Assembly (NCBI GenBank): GCA_037969565.1
Contig: JBBKXQ010000086.1
Location: forward strand, 1-23,651
Reading direction: 5' to 3'
Source: SZUA-35 sp037969565
GTDB lineage: Bacteria; Actinomycetota; Acidimicrobiia; Acidimicrobiales; SZUA-35
DNA: 23,651 bases
How positions within the stretch are numbered: position 1 is the first letter of the stretch; the number at the start of each line of letters is the position of its first letter. Below are positions 14,705 through 21,366 of the stretch, one piece after another. The notes beneath the pieces were generated by a model, which did no database searches, was not told where the DNA came from, and saw only the letters and a program-made list of their open reading frames with translations. The position numbers were made by a program, and so were the translations under genes.

Positions 14705-15727
14705 TCAGACCGGGTTCGAGACGCCGCAGGATGCTCCGAGGCGGAGCCGGGTGGGGAGGATCACGACGTCGCTCGCTCGTTCGTCGTCGAGCAGCAGGTG
14801 GACTGCGGTTCGGCCGACGTCGGAGACGGGCTGGACGATGGTGGTGAGCGACGGGCTGGTTTCGAGCGCAGCGGGAAGGCCGTCGAATCCGACAACAGCT
14901 ACATCGTCGGGAACGGTACGGCCTTGGTCGCGCAGCGCCTGCAATGCCCCGAGGGCCATCGTGTCGGTGGCGACGTGGACGGCATCCGGCCGATGGCGCA
15001 ACAGCGCGACCAACCCTCGGTAGCCCCCCTCCACAGTCGGTTCCTGGAGTTCGATGAGGCCAGCCTCGATCGTGCGGCCGGCCGAATCCAGCGCTTGCCG
15101 GTAGCCGTCGAGCCGTTCCGTGCCGTAGATGTGGGCGGCGGTGGGGCCCAGGAAAGCGATCCGTTCGCGCCCTGCGCCGATGAGGTGCTCGATCGCCATT
15201 GCACTTCCGATGCGATTCTCCACGTCGACTCGCCGGATGTTGCGACTGTCGGCAGGGTGTCCGACCACGACCACGTTCGTTCCCCGATCTCGCAGTGCCG
15301 AGATCAGATCGTCGCTTCGTTGCCCAGCAGTGGCGATGACCCCGTCGACGAAGCCTTGGGCAACCAAGGTCGACAAGACGGTCGTCTGGCCCTGCTTCTC
15401 ATAAACCGGGAAGATCGAGAACACCGAACCGACCTCGGAGCAGCCCTCTTGGATTCCGTGCACGAGCGCCGAGTAGTAGGGGTCGCCGAACAGTTCATCG
15501 ACCCCGGTCGGCATGACGAGGCCGATGAGTCCGGTTCTCCTCGACGCGAGCGCACGCGCCGCTTGGTTCGGCAGATAGCCCGTTTTCTCGATCGTGGACT
15601 GGACCAACGTACGGATCTCGGGGCGCACATTGGGGAGGTCGTTGACCACTCTCGACACAGTCGATCGGGAGACGCCGGCGATGCGGCCGATTTCCTCCAG
15701 CGTCAGGTTGCGTCGTGAGTTGTCCAT
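14705..15727 (-). CDS. LacI-family transcriptional regulator (CebR/CelR-like)
   Basis: This 340-residue regulator has an N-terminal helix-turn-helix (LTLEEIGRIAGVSRSTVSRVV, about residues 8-28). It also has the LacI hinge helix NQAARALASRRT, which inserts into the centre of palindromic operators, and a periplasmic-binding-protein-like effector domain (GLVMPTGVDELFGDPYYSALVHGIQEG ... DDVAVVGFDG). It is transcribed divergently from the ABC transporter operon and lies upstream of GH3. Four matching palindromes precede the three transcription units around it, so it is the obvious candidate repressor. The inducer is probably a short beta-gluco-oligosaccharide (inference). ATG 15727 follows a GGGGAT ribosome-binding sequence. 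Confidence 0.92.
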   Translation of the reverse strand: MDNSRRNLTLEEIGRIAGVSRSTVSRVVNDLPNVRPEIRTLVQSTIEKTGYLPNQAARALASRRTGLIGLVMPTGVDELFGDPYYSALVHGIQEGCSEVGSVFSIFPVYEKQGQTTVLSTLVAQGFVDGVIATAGQRSDDLISALRDRGTNVVVVGHPADSRNIRRVDVENRIGSAMAIEHLIGAGRERIAFLGPTAAHIYGTERLDGYRQALDSAGRTIEAGLIELQEPTVEGGYRGLVALLRHRPDAVHVATDTMALGALQALRDQGRTVPDDVAVVGFDGLPAALETSPSLTTIVQPVSDVGRTAVHLLLDDERASDVVILPTRLRLGASCGVSNPV

Positions 15728-15780
15728 CGAATCCCCGGATTTTCAGCCATGCCTTCGAGCAATGAGTCCATGCAACACTA

Positions 15781-15795
15781 GGTCGTTGTACGACC
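15781..15795. repeat. Short inverted repeat upstream of the regulator gene
   Basis: GGTCGT-TGT-ACGACC has perfect 6-bp arms and a 3-nt spacer. It lies about 55 bp upstream of the regulator start in the 230-bp divergent intergenic region (15728-15957). It is unlike the GGGAGCGCTCCC operators. It could be a small hairpin or a separate protein site, and no function is assigned. Apart from this, the promoter and the tandem operators, I see nothing else in that gap. Confidence 0.4.
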
Positions 15796-15848
15796 ATCGA
15801 GAGCTGATCCTCTCCACGAACTCGACCGCGGCGGGGCCGAGGATTCGC

Positions 15849-15877
15849 TTGACAGGCGGGCAATCGACCCGTACGTT
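15849..15877 (+). promoter_or_regulatory. Predicted promoter of the sugar ABC transporter operon
   Basis: A perfect -35 TTGACA (15849-15854) is followed after 17 bp by a weak -10 TACGTT (15872-15877). The first operator starts at 15876, overlapping the -10, so bound repressor would block polymerase. Confidence 0.55.
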
Positions 15878-15891
15878 GGGAGCGCTCCTAA
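15876..15891. promoter_or_regulatory. CebR/CelR-like operator 3 (upstream member of tandem pair)
   Basis: TTGGGAGCGCTCCTAA differs from the perfect site only in its outer bases. It overlaps the -10 element and is centred 18 bp from operator 4, so the two sites lie nearly on the same DNA face. Confidence 0.88.
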
Positions 15892-15893
15892 AA

Positions 15894-15909
15894 CTGGGAG
15901 CGCTCCCAG
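15894..15909. promoter_or_regulatory. CebR/CelR-like operator 4 (downstream member of tandem pair)
   Basis: CTGGGAGCGCTCCCAG is a perfect palindrome identical to the site at 14591. It lies 48 bp before the binding-protein start. A tandem pair suggests tighter or cooperative control of the transporter. Confidence 0.92.
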
Positions 15910-15943
15910 GCGACTGGCGAGCATGGTCCGATGGCCACCACAT

Positions 15944-15950
15944 GGGGAGA
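15944..15950 (+). promoter_or_regulatory. Shine-Dalgarno of the binding-protein gene
   Basis: GGGGAGA lies 7 nt before ATG 15958. It favours 15958 (or the adjacent ATG 15961) over the in-frame ATG at 15931, which would add a polar segment before the lipoprotein signal. Confidence 0.7.
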
Positions 15951-15957
15951 ACATCGA

Positions 15958-17322
15958 ATGATGAGGAAATGGAAAGTTCTACCGTTGCTCTTGGCCTTTG
16001 GCCTCGTGGCCGCAGCCTGCGGCAGCGATGCCGAACCAGACGCCTCCGCTGACACCACGGCCGTCCAGGCCACCGGTGCCGACACCGACTCGGGCGACGA
16101 GTTGGCCGAAACCACGCTCCGGGTGCTGGTCCACCAAAACCCGCCCATGGTCGAGTTCATCGAAGCGTTCAACGCCGAGTTCGAAGCGGCCAACCCGAAC
16201 GTCACGGTCGACCTGTCGGTCGTCGAGGCCGGCGATCTGAGTATCGCAACCCAAACCCGCCTCACCGCCAAGGACGTCGATGTGATCGACATCTTCGGGT
16301 TCTCGAATGCGGTCCAGCCGTACATGTCCGGAGCCACGCCTCCGAACTGGCAGACGCTCGTCGAGGGCGGTCTGCTCATGGATCTGACCGGCCAGCCCTT
16401 CGTCGACAACTACGACGAGGCCTCGATCACCGATGGCGGCTCGGTCGACGGCAAGGTCTACTCGATCAACCTCGGCCGGGTGTCCTACAGCGGCATGTTC
16501 GTGAACAAGGATCTGCTCGCCTCGGTCGGTGTCGACGTGCCCCAGACCTGGGGCGAACTCGTCACGGCGTGTGAGGCAGTGAAGGCTGCCGGTAACGAGT
16601 GCATGACCGTCGGCGGGGCCGACGGCTGGCCCGTCTTCGTCGGCAGCTATGGCTTGCTCGGTTCGTTGTTCCCCGACCAGGAAGCGCTCGTCGAGGGTCT
16701 GTGGACCGGCTCGATCAAGTGGGACGATCCCGAGATGGCTCCCCTGTGGGAGCGGTATGCGGAGTACGTGTCGATGCTCGAGCCCGGTGTCACCGGCCTG
16801 TCGCACGACGCCGATCCGGCTCGCTACGCCGCTGGTGACGTCGCTTTCATGCCCACTGGTGTGTGGCAGGCCCCGGCCCTCGAGGATGCCGAGCCCGGCT
16901 TCGACTGGACCTACATTCCCTTCCCCGGGAGTGACGATCCAGCCGACAATCAGTATCTGTTCGGCAAGTACGATCAGGGCTGGGCGATCGCTGCCGACTC
17001 ACCCAACACCGATGCTGCGCTCGCGTACCTGGCGGCCTTCTCCGAGCCGGACAACTACCAGAGCTTCGTGAATGCGGTCGGCTTCCTTCCGACGCAGCCC
17101 TCGGCAACGCTGGACACCAAGCTCGGCACCGAAGTTGCCGATCTGTTGTCCAACTATCGAGTGGGCTTCGAGCAGTTCTGGGTCGAGCCGGCGGGCGCCG
17201 GCCAGTGGTCCAACGGATCGCTCGGTGCCTCGTGGTTGGAGCCATTCAACGAGTGGTCCGACGCGGCGGCACTGGCCGTCCAGGCCCAGGCCGATTTGCA
17301 GGCCGGGCTCGACGCCGGCTGA
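15958..17322 (+). CDS. Sugar ABC transporter substrate-binding lipoprotein
   Basis: This 454-residue family 1 extracellular solute-binding protein begins with a lipoprotein signal (MMRKWKVLPLLL) ending in lipobox VAAAC, with lipidated Cys21. An Asp/Thr-rich linker follows. Typical segments are STQTRL-like SIATQTRLTAKDVDVIDIF, GKVYSINLGRVSYSGMFVNKDLL and RYAAGDVAFMPTGVWQAP. It should capture a di- or oligosaccharide at the outer face of the membrane and deliver it to the two permeases encoded next. The GH16, GH3 and operator context suggest beta-glucan oligosaccharides as ligand (inference). Two tandem ATG codons (15958, 15961) begin the gene, and either could be used. Confidence 0.93.
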   Translation: MMRKWKVLPLLLAFGLVAAACGSDAEPDASADTTAVQATGADTDSGDELAETTLRVLVHQNPPMVEFIEAFNAEFEAANPNVTVDLSVVEAGDLSIATQTRLTAKDVDVIDIFGFSNAVQPYMSGATPPNWQTLVEGGLLMDLTGQPFVDNYDEASITDGGSVDGKVYSINLGRVSYSGMFVNKDLLASVGVDVPQTWGELVTACEAVKAAGNECMTVGGADGWPVFVGSYGLLGSLFPDQEALVEGLWTGSIKWDDPEMAPLWERYAEYVSMLEPGVTGLSHDADPARYAAGDVAFMPTGVWQAPALEDAEPGFDWTYIPFPGSDDPADNQYLFGKYDQGWAIAADSPNTDAALAYLAAFSEPDNYQSFVNAVGFLPTQPSATLDTKLGTEVADLLSNYRVGFEQFWVEPAGAGQWSNGSLGASWLEPFNEWSDAAALAVQAQADLQAGLDAG

Positions 17323-17346
17323 TTCCAGTCTCCCCAAACAGGTGTC

Positions 17347-17386
17347 CGGGGATCCTCCCGTCGTCAAGGCGACGAGAGGATCCCCG
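17347..17386 (+). terminator. Long hairpin between binding protein and permease genes (leaky terminator or mRNA stabiliser)
   Basis: An 11-bp stem CGGGGATCCTC / GAGGATCCCCG is followed inward by one C-A mismatch, a further 5-bp stem CGTCG/CGACG and a 6-nt loop. It lies 24 bp after the binding-protein stop and 29 bp before the permease start. Such hairpins commonly set binding protein expression above that of membrane subunits. There is no T-tract. Confidence 0.7.
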
Positions 17387-17415
17387 TTCATCCGTTCATG
17401 AAAGGGTCGGAGCGC

Positions 17416-18354
17416 ATGTCGATTACGAAGCCGGACTACCTGTTTGCCCGCAAGGGCTGGCGCAGCTGGACCCCTGGGCTGCTGTTGTTACCAGGCTTCT
17501 TCCTGTATCTGCTGATCGCCGTCGGTCCGTCCTTGGCCACCGCGATCTACTCCTTCACCGACGCCACCGGAATCCGCGGGATCCCGATCCACTGGGTCGG
17601 CTTCGACAATTTCGACGAATTCCTCCTCAAGGGCGAGGCGTCGCGCGACAACATCGATGCGCTCAAACGCACGCTGACCTTCTCCTTCCTCGTCACGACG
17701 TTGCAGTTCTCGCTCGGTTTGCTGTTGGCGCTCCTCGTGAACCAACGGCTCAAGGGGAGCGTGATCTTCCGCACGCTGTTCTTCATGCCGGTCATCCTCG
17801 GTGTCGCAATTCAAGGATTGATCTGGAAGCTCTTCCTCCTCCCCAACGGCGGCCCCGTTGCCCGAGCCGGTGAACTCATCGGGTACCAGTCCGAATTCCT
17901 CGGTGGCAGTCAGGCCTTCATGTGGGTCATCGTGGTCCAGATCTGGGCGAACGTCGGGATCACCATGGTCATCTTTCTCGCCGGGCTCCAGACGATTCCC
18001 AGCGACTACTACGAAGCGGCGCAAATCGACGGTGCCGGTCGCTGGCAGTTGTTCCGCAACGTCACCTGGCCACTCCTGACTCCGGCGATCAACACCAACT
18101 TCCTGTTGAACATCGTCGGGTCCCTTCAGGCCTGGCAGTTGTTCCTCGTGCTCATCGGCTACCGCAACGGCACCCAGGTCTTGGGATACCTGGTCTTCGC
18201 CGAGGGCTTCGGACAGACCTCGGGCTCGGTGACGACGGCCTTCCGTCAGGGCTATGCGGCTGCCGCCTCGATCGCGTTGTTCTTCATCGTGTTGATCATC
18301 GCCTTGATCGCCAATTCGATCGTGGCCCGCAGAGAGAGGAAGTACATGTCGTGA
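17416..18354 (+). CDS. ABC sugar transporter permease, MalF/UgpA-type
   Basis: The 312-residue inner-membrane protein starts at ATG 17416, preceded by AAAGGG 9 nt upstream; an in-frame ATG at 17398 is possible. Hydrophobic segments include PGLLLLPGFFLYLLIAVGPS, TLTFSFLVTTLQFSLGLLLA, TLFFMPVILGVAIQGLIW and a final ALFFIVLIIALIANSIV. The cytoplasmic EAA loop is visible at YYEAAQIDGAGRWQLFRNVTWPLL, which docks the ATPase. It pairs with the next gene to form the channel. Its stop overlaps the next start as GTGA. Confidence 0.93.
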   Translation: MSITKPDYLFARKGWRSWTPGLLLLPGFFLYLLIAVGPSLATAIYSFTDATGIRGIPIHWVGFDNFDEFLLKGEASRDNIDALKRTLTFSFLVTTLQFSLGLLLALLVNQRLKGSVIFRTLFFMPVILGVAIQGLIWKLFLLPNGGPVARAGELIGYQSEFLGGSQAFMWVIVVQIWANVGITMVIFLAGLQTIPSDYYEAAQIDGAGRWQLFRNVTWPLLTPAINTNFLLNIVGSLQAWQLFLVLIGYRNGTQVLGYLVFAEGFGQTSGSVTTAFRQGYAAAASIALFFIVLIIALIANSIVARRERKYMS

Positions 18355-19211
18355 TCGAAACTCCCGACACCGAGATCAAGCTCGCTCGGCCCTCACGTCG
18401 CCCCCGCAGCCGTGCCGACCTTGTCTCCTACGCCATCCTCGGCGTCTTCGCAGTCCTCTACATCGGACCAATGCTGATGCTGTTCAGCACGGCCTTCAAG
18501 TCGCTCCCCGAATTCTTCAAGGATCCCACCGGCCTGCCCGAGAGCTTCGGATTCCAGAACTTCACCGACGCTTGGAGTCTGGCCAATTTCCCCCGCTATC
18601 TCATCAACAGTGTCGTCTACACGGCCGTCGCCACGGCCATCTTCGTCCTGACATCGATTTTCGTGGCCTTCCCGATCGCCCGCGGCTATCTCAAGGGCAG
18701 CAAGACGATCCTGTCGGCCTACGTGCTGGCCCTCTTCCTGCCCCCGGCGCTGATCCCCCAGTTCCAACTGATCCTGAACCTCGGGTTGTTCAACACCCGG
18801 GCCGGTTACATCCTGCTCTTCCTCGTGAACCCGATCGGGATCATCATTCTTGCGAACTACATGAAGTCGATTCCCCGTGAACTCGACGAGGCAGCCGCTG
18901 TCGACGGGTGCGGTTACTTCCGTTTCGTGTTGAGCATCGTGCTGCCGCTCATCAAGCCGGCCGTCGCCACCGTCACGGTCCTGCACGCCATCGGCATCTG
19001 GAACGAGTTGATCCTGCCGACCATCTACCTCCCGAACGACGATCTCTACCCCGTCACCCGCGGTTTGATCGTCTTCGAGGGTCTGTACGGCAGCAATTGG
19101 CCGGCACTCGCCGCCGCAGTGCTGATGCTGATGACGCCCATGCTGATCCTCTTCATGTTCCTGCAGCGTTACATCATCTCCGGCCTGACCGCAGGTTCAG
19201 TGAAGGGATAG
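18351..19211 (+). CDS. ABC sugar transporter permease, MalG/UgpE-type
   Basis: The 286-residue protein starts at GTG 18351, overlapping the preceding permease stop; the longer open frame upstream is a shadow of that gene. Membrane segments include YAILGVFAVLYIGPMLMLF, AVATAIFVLTSIFVAFPIA, GYILLFLVNPIGIIILANY and ALAAAVLMLMTPMLILFMFLQ. The EAA loop is LDEAAAVDGCGYFRFVLSIVLPLIKPA. No ATPase gene follows, so the complex must use an MsmK/UgpC-like ATPase encoded elsewhere, as is usual in this subfamily. A GH16 lipoprotein gene follows after 5 nt. Confidence 0.93.
   Translation: MIETPDTEIKLARPSRRPRSRADLVSYAILGVFAVLYIGPMLMLFSTAFKSLPEFFKDPTGLPESFGFQNFTDAWSLANFPRYLINSVVYTAVATAIFVLTSIFVAFPIARGYLKGSKTILSAYVLALFLPPALIPQFQLILNLGLFNTRAGYILLFLVNPIGIIILANYMKSIPRELDEAAAVDGCGYFRFVLSIVLPLIKPAVATVTVLHAIGIWNELILPTIYLPNDDLYPVTRGLIVFEGLYGSNWPALAAAVLMLMTPMLILFMFLQRYIISGLTAGSVKG
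19203..19208 (+). promoter_or_regulatory. Shine-Dalgarno deciding a TTG start
   Basis: AAGGGA, within the last codons of the permease gene, lies 8 nt before TTG 19217. There is no ATG or GTG that would give a complete lipoprotein signal: the first ATG falls inside its hydrophobic core. This supports the TTG start. Confidence 0.65.
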
Positions 19212-19216
19212 CGCTC

Positions 19217-20182
19217 TTGAGTCGACGACGGCCTGATCACCGGAACCGCCGAAGTGCGCTGGCCTTGGCTGGGATGGTGATCGTGTTCGGTGGTTGCAGC
19301 TCGAACGGCGACGAGGCTTCGGCCGTTCCGGCTGCGACCACGGCTCCGCCATCGACGGTCACCTCGACCACCGCTCCGCCATCGACCACGGCTCCGACCT
19401 CGCCACCCATCGAGCCGCCGGCGCCGATTCCGATTGCTCCGGCCGATGGCTGGGGACTGGTCTGGAACGATGAGTTCGACGGTCAGGGCATCGATCCTGC
19501 CAATTGGGATTTCGACATCGGCGGTTGGGGATGGGGCAACGGGGAGGCGCAGTACTACACCTCCCGGGTCGAGAACGCCCGCGTCGAGAACGGTCTGCTC
19601 GTGATCGAGGCCCGTCAGGAGAAGTACGAAGACTCGTATTACACCTCGGCGAGGCTGAAGACCCAAGATCTGCAGTCGTTCCAGTACGGCCGATTCGAGG
19701 CGCGGATCAAGGTTCCTCGAGGAGCAGGAACCTGGCCCGCCTTCTGGATGCTGGGTTCGAACTTCAGTCGCGACGAGGATGCTCCGATCGAGAGCAACTG
19801 GCCGGCGGTCGGCGAGATCGACATCATGGAACACCTCGGTCGACAGCCCGACCTGATCATGGGCACCGTTCATGGGCCGGGATACTCGGGCGCACTCGGG
19901 CTCACCAGGTGGAACCGGCAGGAGTACGACATCAGCGACGACTTCCACGTCTACGCCGTCGAATGGGATACCGCCGGTATCCGATGGTTCTACGACGGAG
20001 AGCAGTATTACGACGTGACACCCGAACTGGTCGGCGATCGAGAGTGGGTCTTCGACAACGAGTTCTTCTTGATCCTCAATCTTGCGATCGGTGGGCAGCT
20101 TCCCGGACCGATCGGCCTCGATGTCGAATTCCCCCTCAACATGTACGTGGATTACGTGCGTGTGTACGGCTCACTGGCGTGA
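19217..20182 (+). CDS. GH16 beta-glucanase lipoprotein (putative surface laminarinase)
   Basis: The 321-residue protein uses a TTG start. The arginine-rich N-region SRRRPDHRNRR, a hydrophobic core and lipobox VFGGC (Cys27) predict a lipoprotein anchored on the cell surface. A Thr/Pro/Ser-rich linker with repeated TTAPPST follows (about 40-72), then a single GH16 domain (about 76-320). The active site is GEIDIMEH, with nucleophile Glu200, Asp202 and acid/base Glu205. WGNGEAQYYT, GTWPAFWMLG and GTVHGPGYSG are shared with the large GH16 enzyme. It is the last gene of the transporter operon. It probably trims long glucan fragments to importable oligosaccharides next to the binding protein (inference). 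Confidence 0.9.
   Translation: MSRRRPDHRNRRSALALAGMVIVFGGCSSNGDEASAVPAATTAPPSTVTSTTAPPSTTAPTSPPIEPPAPIPIAPADGWGLVWNDEFDGQGIDPANWDFDIGGWGWGNGEAQYYTSRVENARVENGLLVIEARQEKYEDSYYTSARLKTQDLQSFQYGRFEARIKVPRGAGTWPAFWMLGSNFSRDEDAPIESNWPAVGEIDIMEHLGRQPDLIMGTVHGPGYSGALGLTRWNRQEYDISDDFHVYAVEWDTAGIRWFYDGEQYYDVTPELVGDREWVFDNEFFLILNLAIGGQLPGPIGLDVEFPLNMYVDYVRVYGSLA
19337..19386 (+). repeat. Two 20-bp direct repeats in the linker of the GH16 lipoprotein
   Basis: ACCACGGCTCCGCCATCGAC (19337-19356) recurs 30 bp later (19367-19386) with one mismatch. It encodes the repeated TTAPPST of the linker, a likely site of slippage or length variation. Confidence 0.6.
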
Positions 20183-20209
20183 TGGCGCTCGGACACCGAA
20201 GAACGGCCT

Positions 20210-21298
20210 TCAGTCGAACAGAATGACCGACCGGGCAACGTTGCCCGCTTTCATGTCGGCAAATCCTTCGTTGACCTGCTCGAGGGTGATCGTCTTGGAC
20301 ACCATTTCGTCGAGCTTGAGGCGACCGTCGAGGTACATCTCGACGAAACGCGGCATGTCGGTGCGGAATTGATTCGAGCCCATGTTGGAACCGGTGAGGA
20401 CCTTTTCGTCGAGTAGCTCCACTCCGTGGATCTCGATGGAGGTACCCACGGGAATCAAGCCGATGATCGTGGCCTGGCCCCGGCGGCGCAGCATCTTGAA
20501 GGCCTGTTCGGCGGTTGGCTTCATGCCCACGGCTTCGAAGCTGTAGTGCACCCCGCCGCCGGTGAGATCTTTCACGGCCTCGACGGGATCGACCTCGGAG
20601 GCATTGATCACGTGGGTGGCGCCAAGTGTTTGGGCCAACTCGAGCTTCTTGCCGTTGGTGTCGATGGCGATCACCTTGTTGGCGCCGGTGATGCGGGCCC
20701 CTTGGATGGCCGAGAGGCCGATGCCGCCACAGCCGATGACGGCCACCGTGGAGCCGGGTTCCACCCGAGCGGTGCGGAAGACCGCACCGAGCCCGGTGGT
20801 GACACCACAACCGATCAGCGATGCCTTGTCGAGTGGCATCTCCTCGTCGATCTTCACCAGCGCGTGTTCATGGATCAGCATCTTCTCGGCGAACGACGAC
20901 AGATGCAGGAACTGCTGGACCGGTTCGCCGTTGCGGGTGATGCGGGGTGGCTCTCCCTTCTGGCGGACGAGTTCCTCGTTCTTCAATTCGCACGTGCTCA
21001 TGTGGCCCGACAGACACTGCTCGCAGTGGCCGCAGAACGCCGACAGGCAGGTGATCACGTGGTCGCCGGGCTTGACGTAGCTGACGGCAGAGCCCACTTC
21101 TTCCACGATGCCGGCCGATTCGTGGCCGAGCACGGCCGGACACGGATGGGGGTAGAGGCCCTCCATGAAATGGAGGTCGCTGTGGCACACACCGGCGGCC
21201 ACGGTTCGGACGAGCACCTCACGAGGGCCCGGCGTACCGAGCTCCACGTCTTCGATGTCGAGTTGGCCAGGGATCGAGTTGAGAACGGCTGCCTTCAT
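20210..21298 (-). CDS. Zinc-dependent alcohol dehydrogenase (MDR family)
   Basis: This 362-residue medium-chain dehydrogenase has catalytic zinc ligands Cys38 (GVCHSDLH), His59-Glu60 (LGHE) and Cys164 (LIGCGVTTG). The structural zinc site is Cys89-x2-Cys92-x2-Cys95-x7-Cys103. The NAD(P)-binding motif is GCGGIG (189-194). It oxidises an alcohol or reduces an aldehyde; the substrate cannot be told from the sequence, although the class III/actinobacterial type is suggested by GVTTGLGAVF. It converges on the GH16 lipoprotein gene with a 27-bp gap and no visible terminator. A MarR regulator lies upstream on the same strand and may control it. Confidence 0.92.
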   Translation of the reverse strand: MKAAVLNSIPGQLDIEDVELGTPGPREVLVRTVAAGVCHSDLHFMEGLYPHPCPAVLGHESAGIVEEVGSAVSYVKPGDHVITCLSAFCGHCEQCLSGHMSTCELKNEELVRQKGEPPRITRNGEPVQQFLHLSSFAEKMLIHEHALVKIDEEMPLDKASLIGCGVTTGLGAVFRTARVEPGSTVAVIGCGGIGLSAIQGARITGANKVIAIDTNGKKLELAQTLGATHVINASEVDPVEAVKDLTGGGVHYSFEAVGMKPTAEQAFKMLRRRGQATIIGLIPVGTSIEIHGVELLDEKVLTGSNMGSNQFRTDMPRFVEMYLDGRLKLDEMVSKTITLEQVNEGFADMKAGNVARSVILFD

Positions 21299-21319
21299 AG
21301 ACGGCTGAACTTACTGCCC

Positions 21320-21353
21320 ATCACCGATCGCGTACCAGTACGACCGAGGTGAT
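21320..21353. promoter_or_regulatory. Extended dyad upstream of the alcohol dehydrogenase (possible MarR operator)
   Basis: Inner arms CGTAC/GTACG (21331-21342, 2-bp spacer) and outer arms ATCACC/GGTGAT (21320-21325, 21348-21353) share the same centre. The dyad is about 22 bp upstream of the dehydrogenase start. A role as operator or hairpin is inferred. Confidence 0.45.
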
Positions 21354-21354
21354 C

Positions 21355-21366
21355 GCTGACGTCAGC
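21355..21366. promoter_or_regulatory. 12-bp perfect palindrome at the marR stop
   Basis: GCTGACGTCAGC is a perfect palindrome overlapping the last codons and stop of the MarR gene. It lies beside the dyad at 21320-21353. It could be a second regulator site for the dehydrogenase, or chance. Confidence 0.35.

Noticed and set aside
15931..15957. Earlier start (ATG 15931) for the binding protein
   Set aside because: It would place nine polar residues before the lipoprotein signal and has no ribosome-binding site, whereas GGGGAGA precedes ATG 15958.
19205..19220. Operator-like GGGATAGCGCTCTTGA at the permease/lipoprotein junction
   Set aside because: Only the AGCGCT core and two arm bases match the box; the arms are not palindromic, and the site lies in the coding junction without a promoter.
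20183..20209. Possible terminator between the GH16 lipoprotein and the convergent alcohol dehydrogenase
   Set aside because: No inverted repeat of useful length is present in this 27-bp gap.
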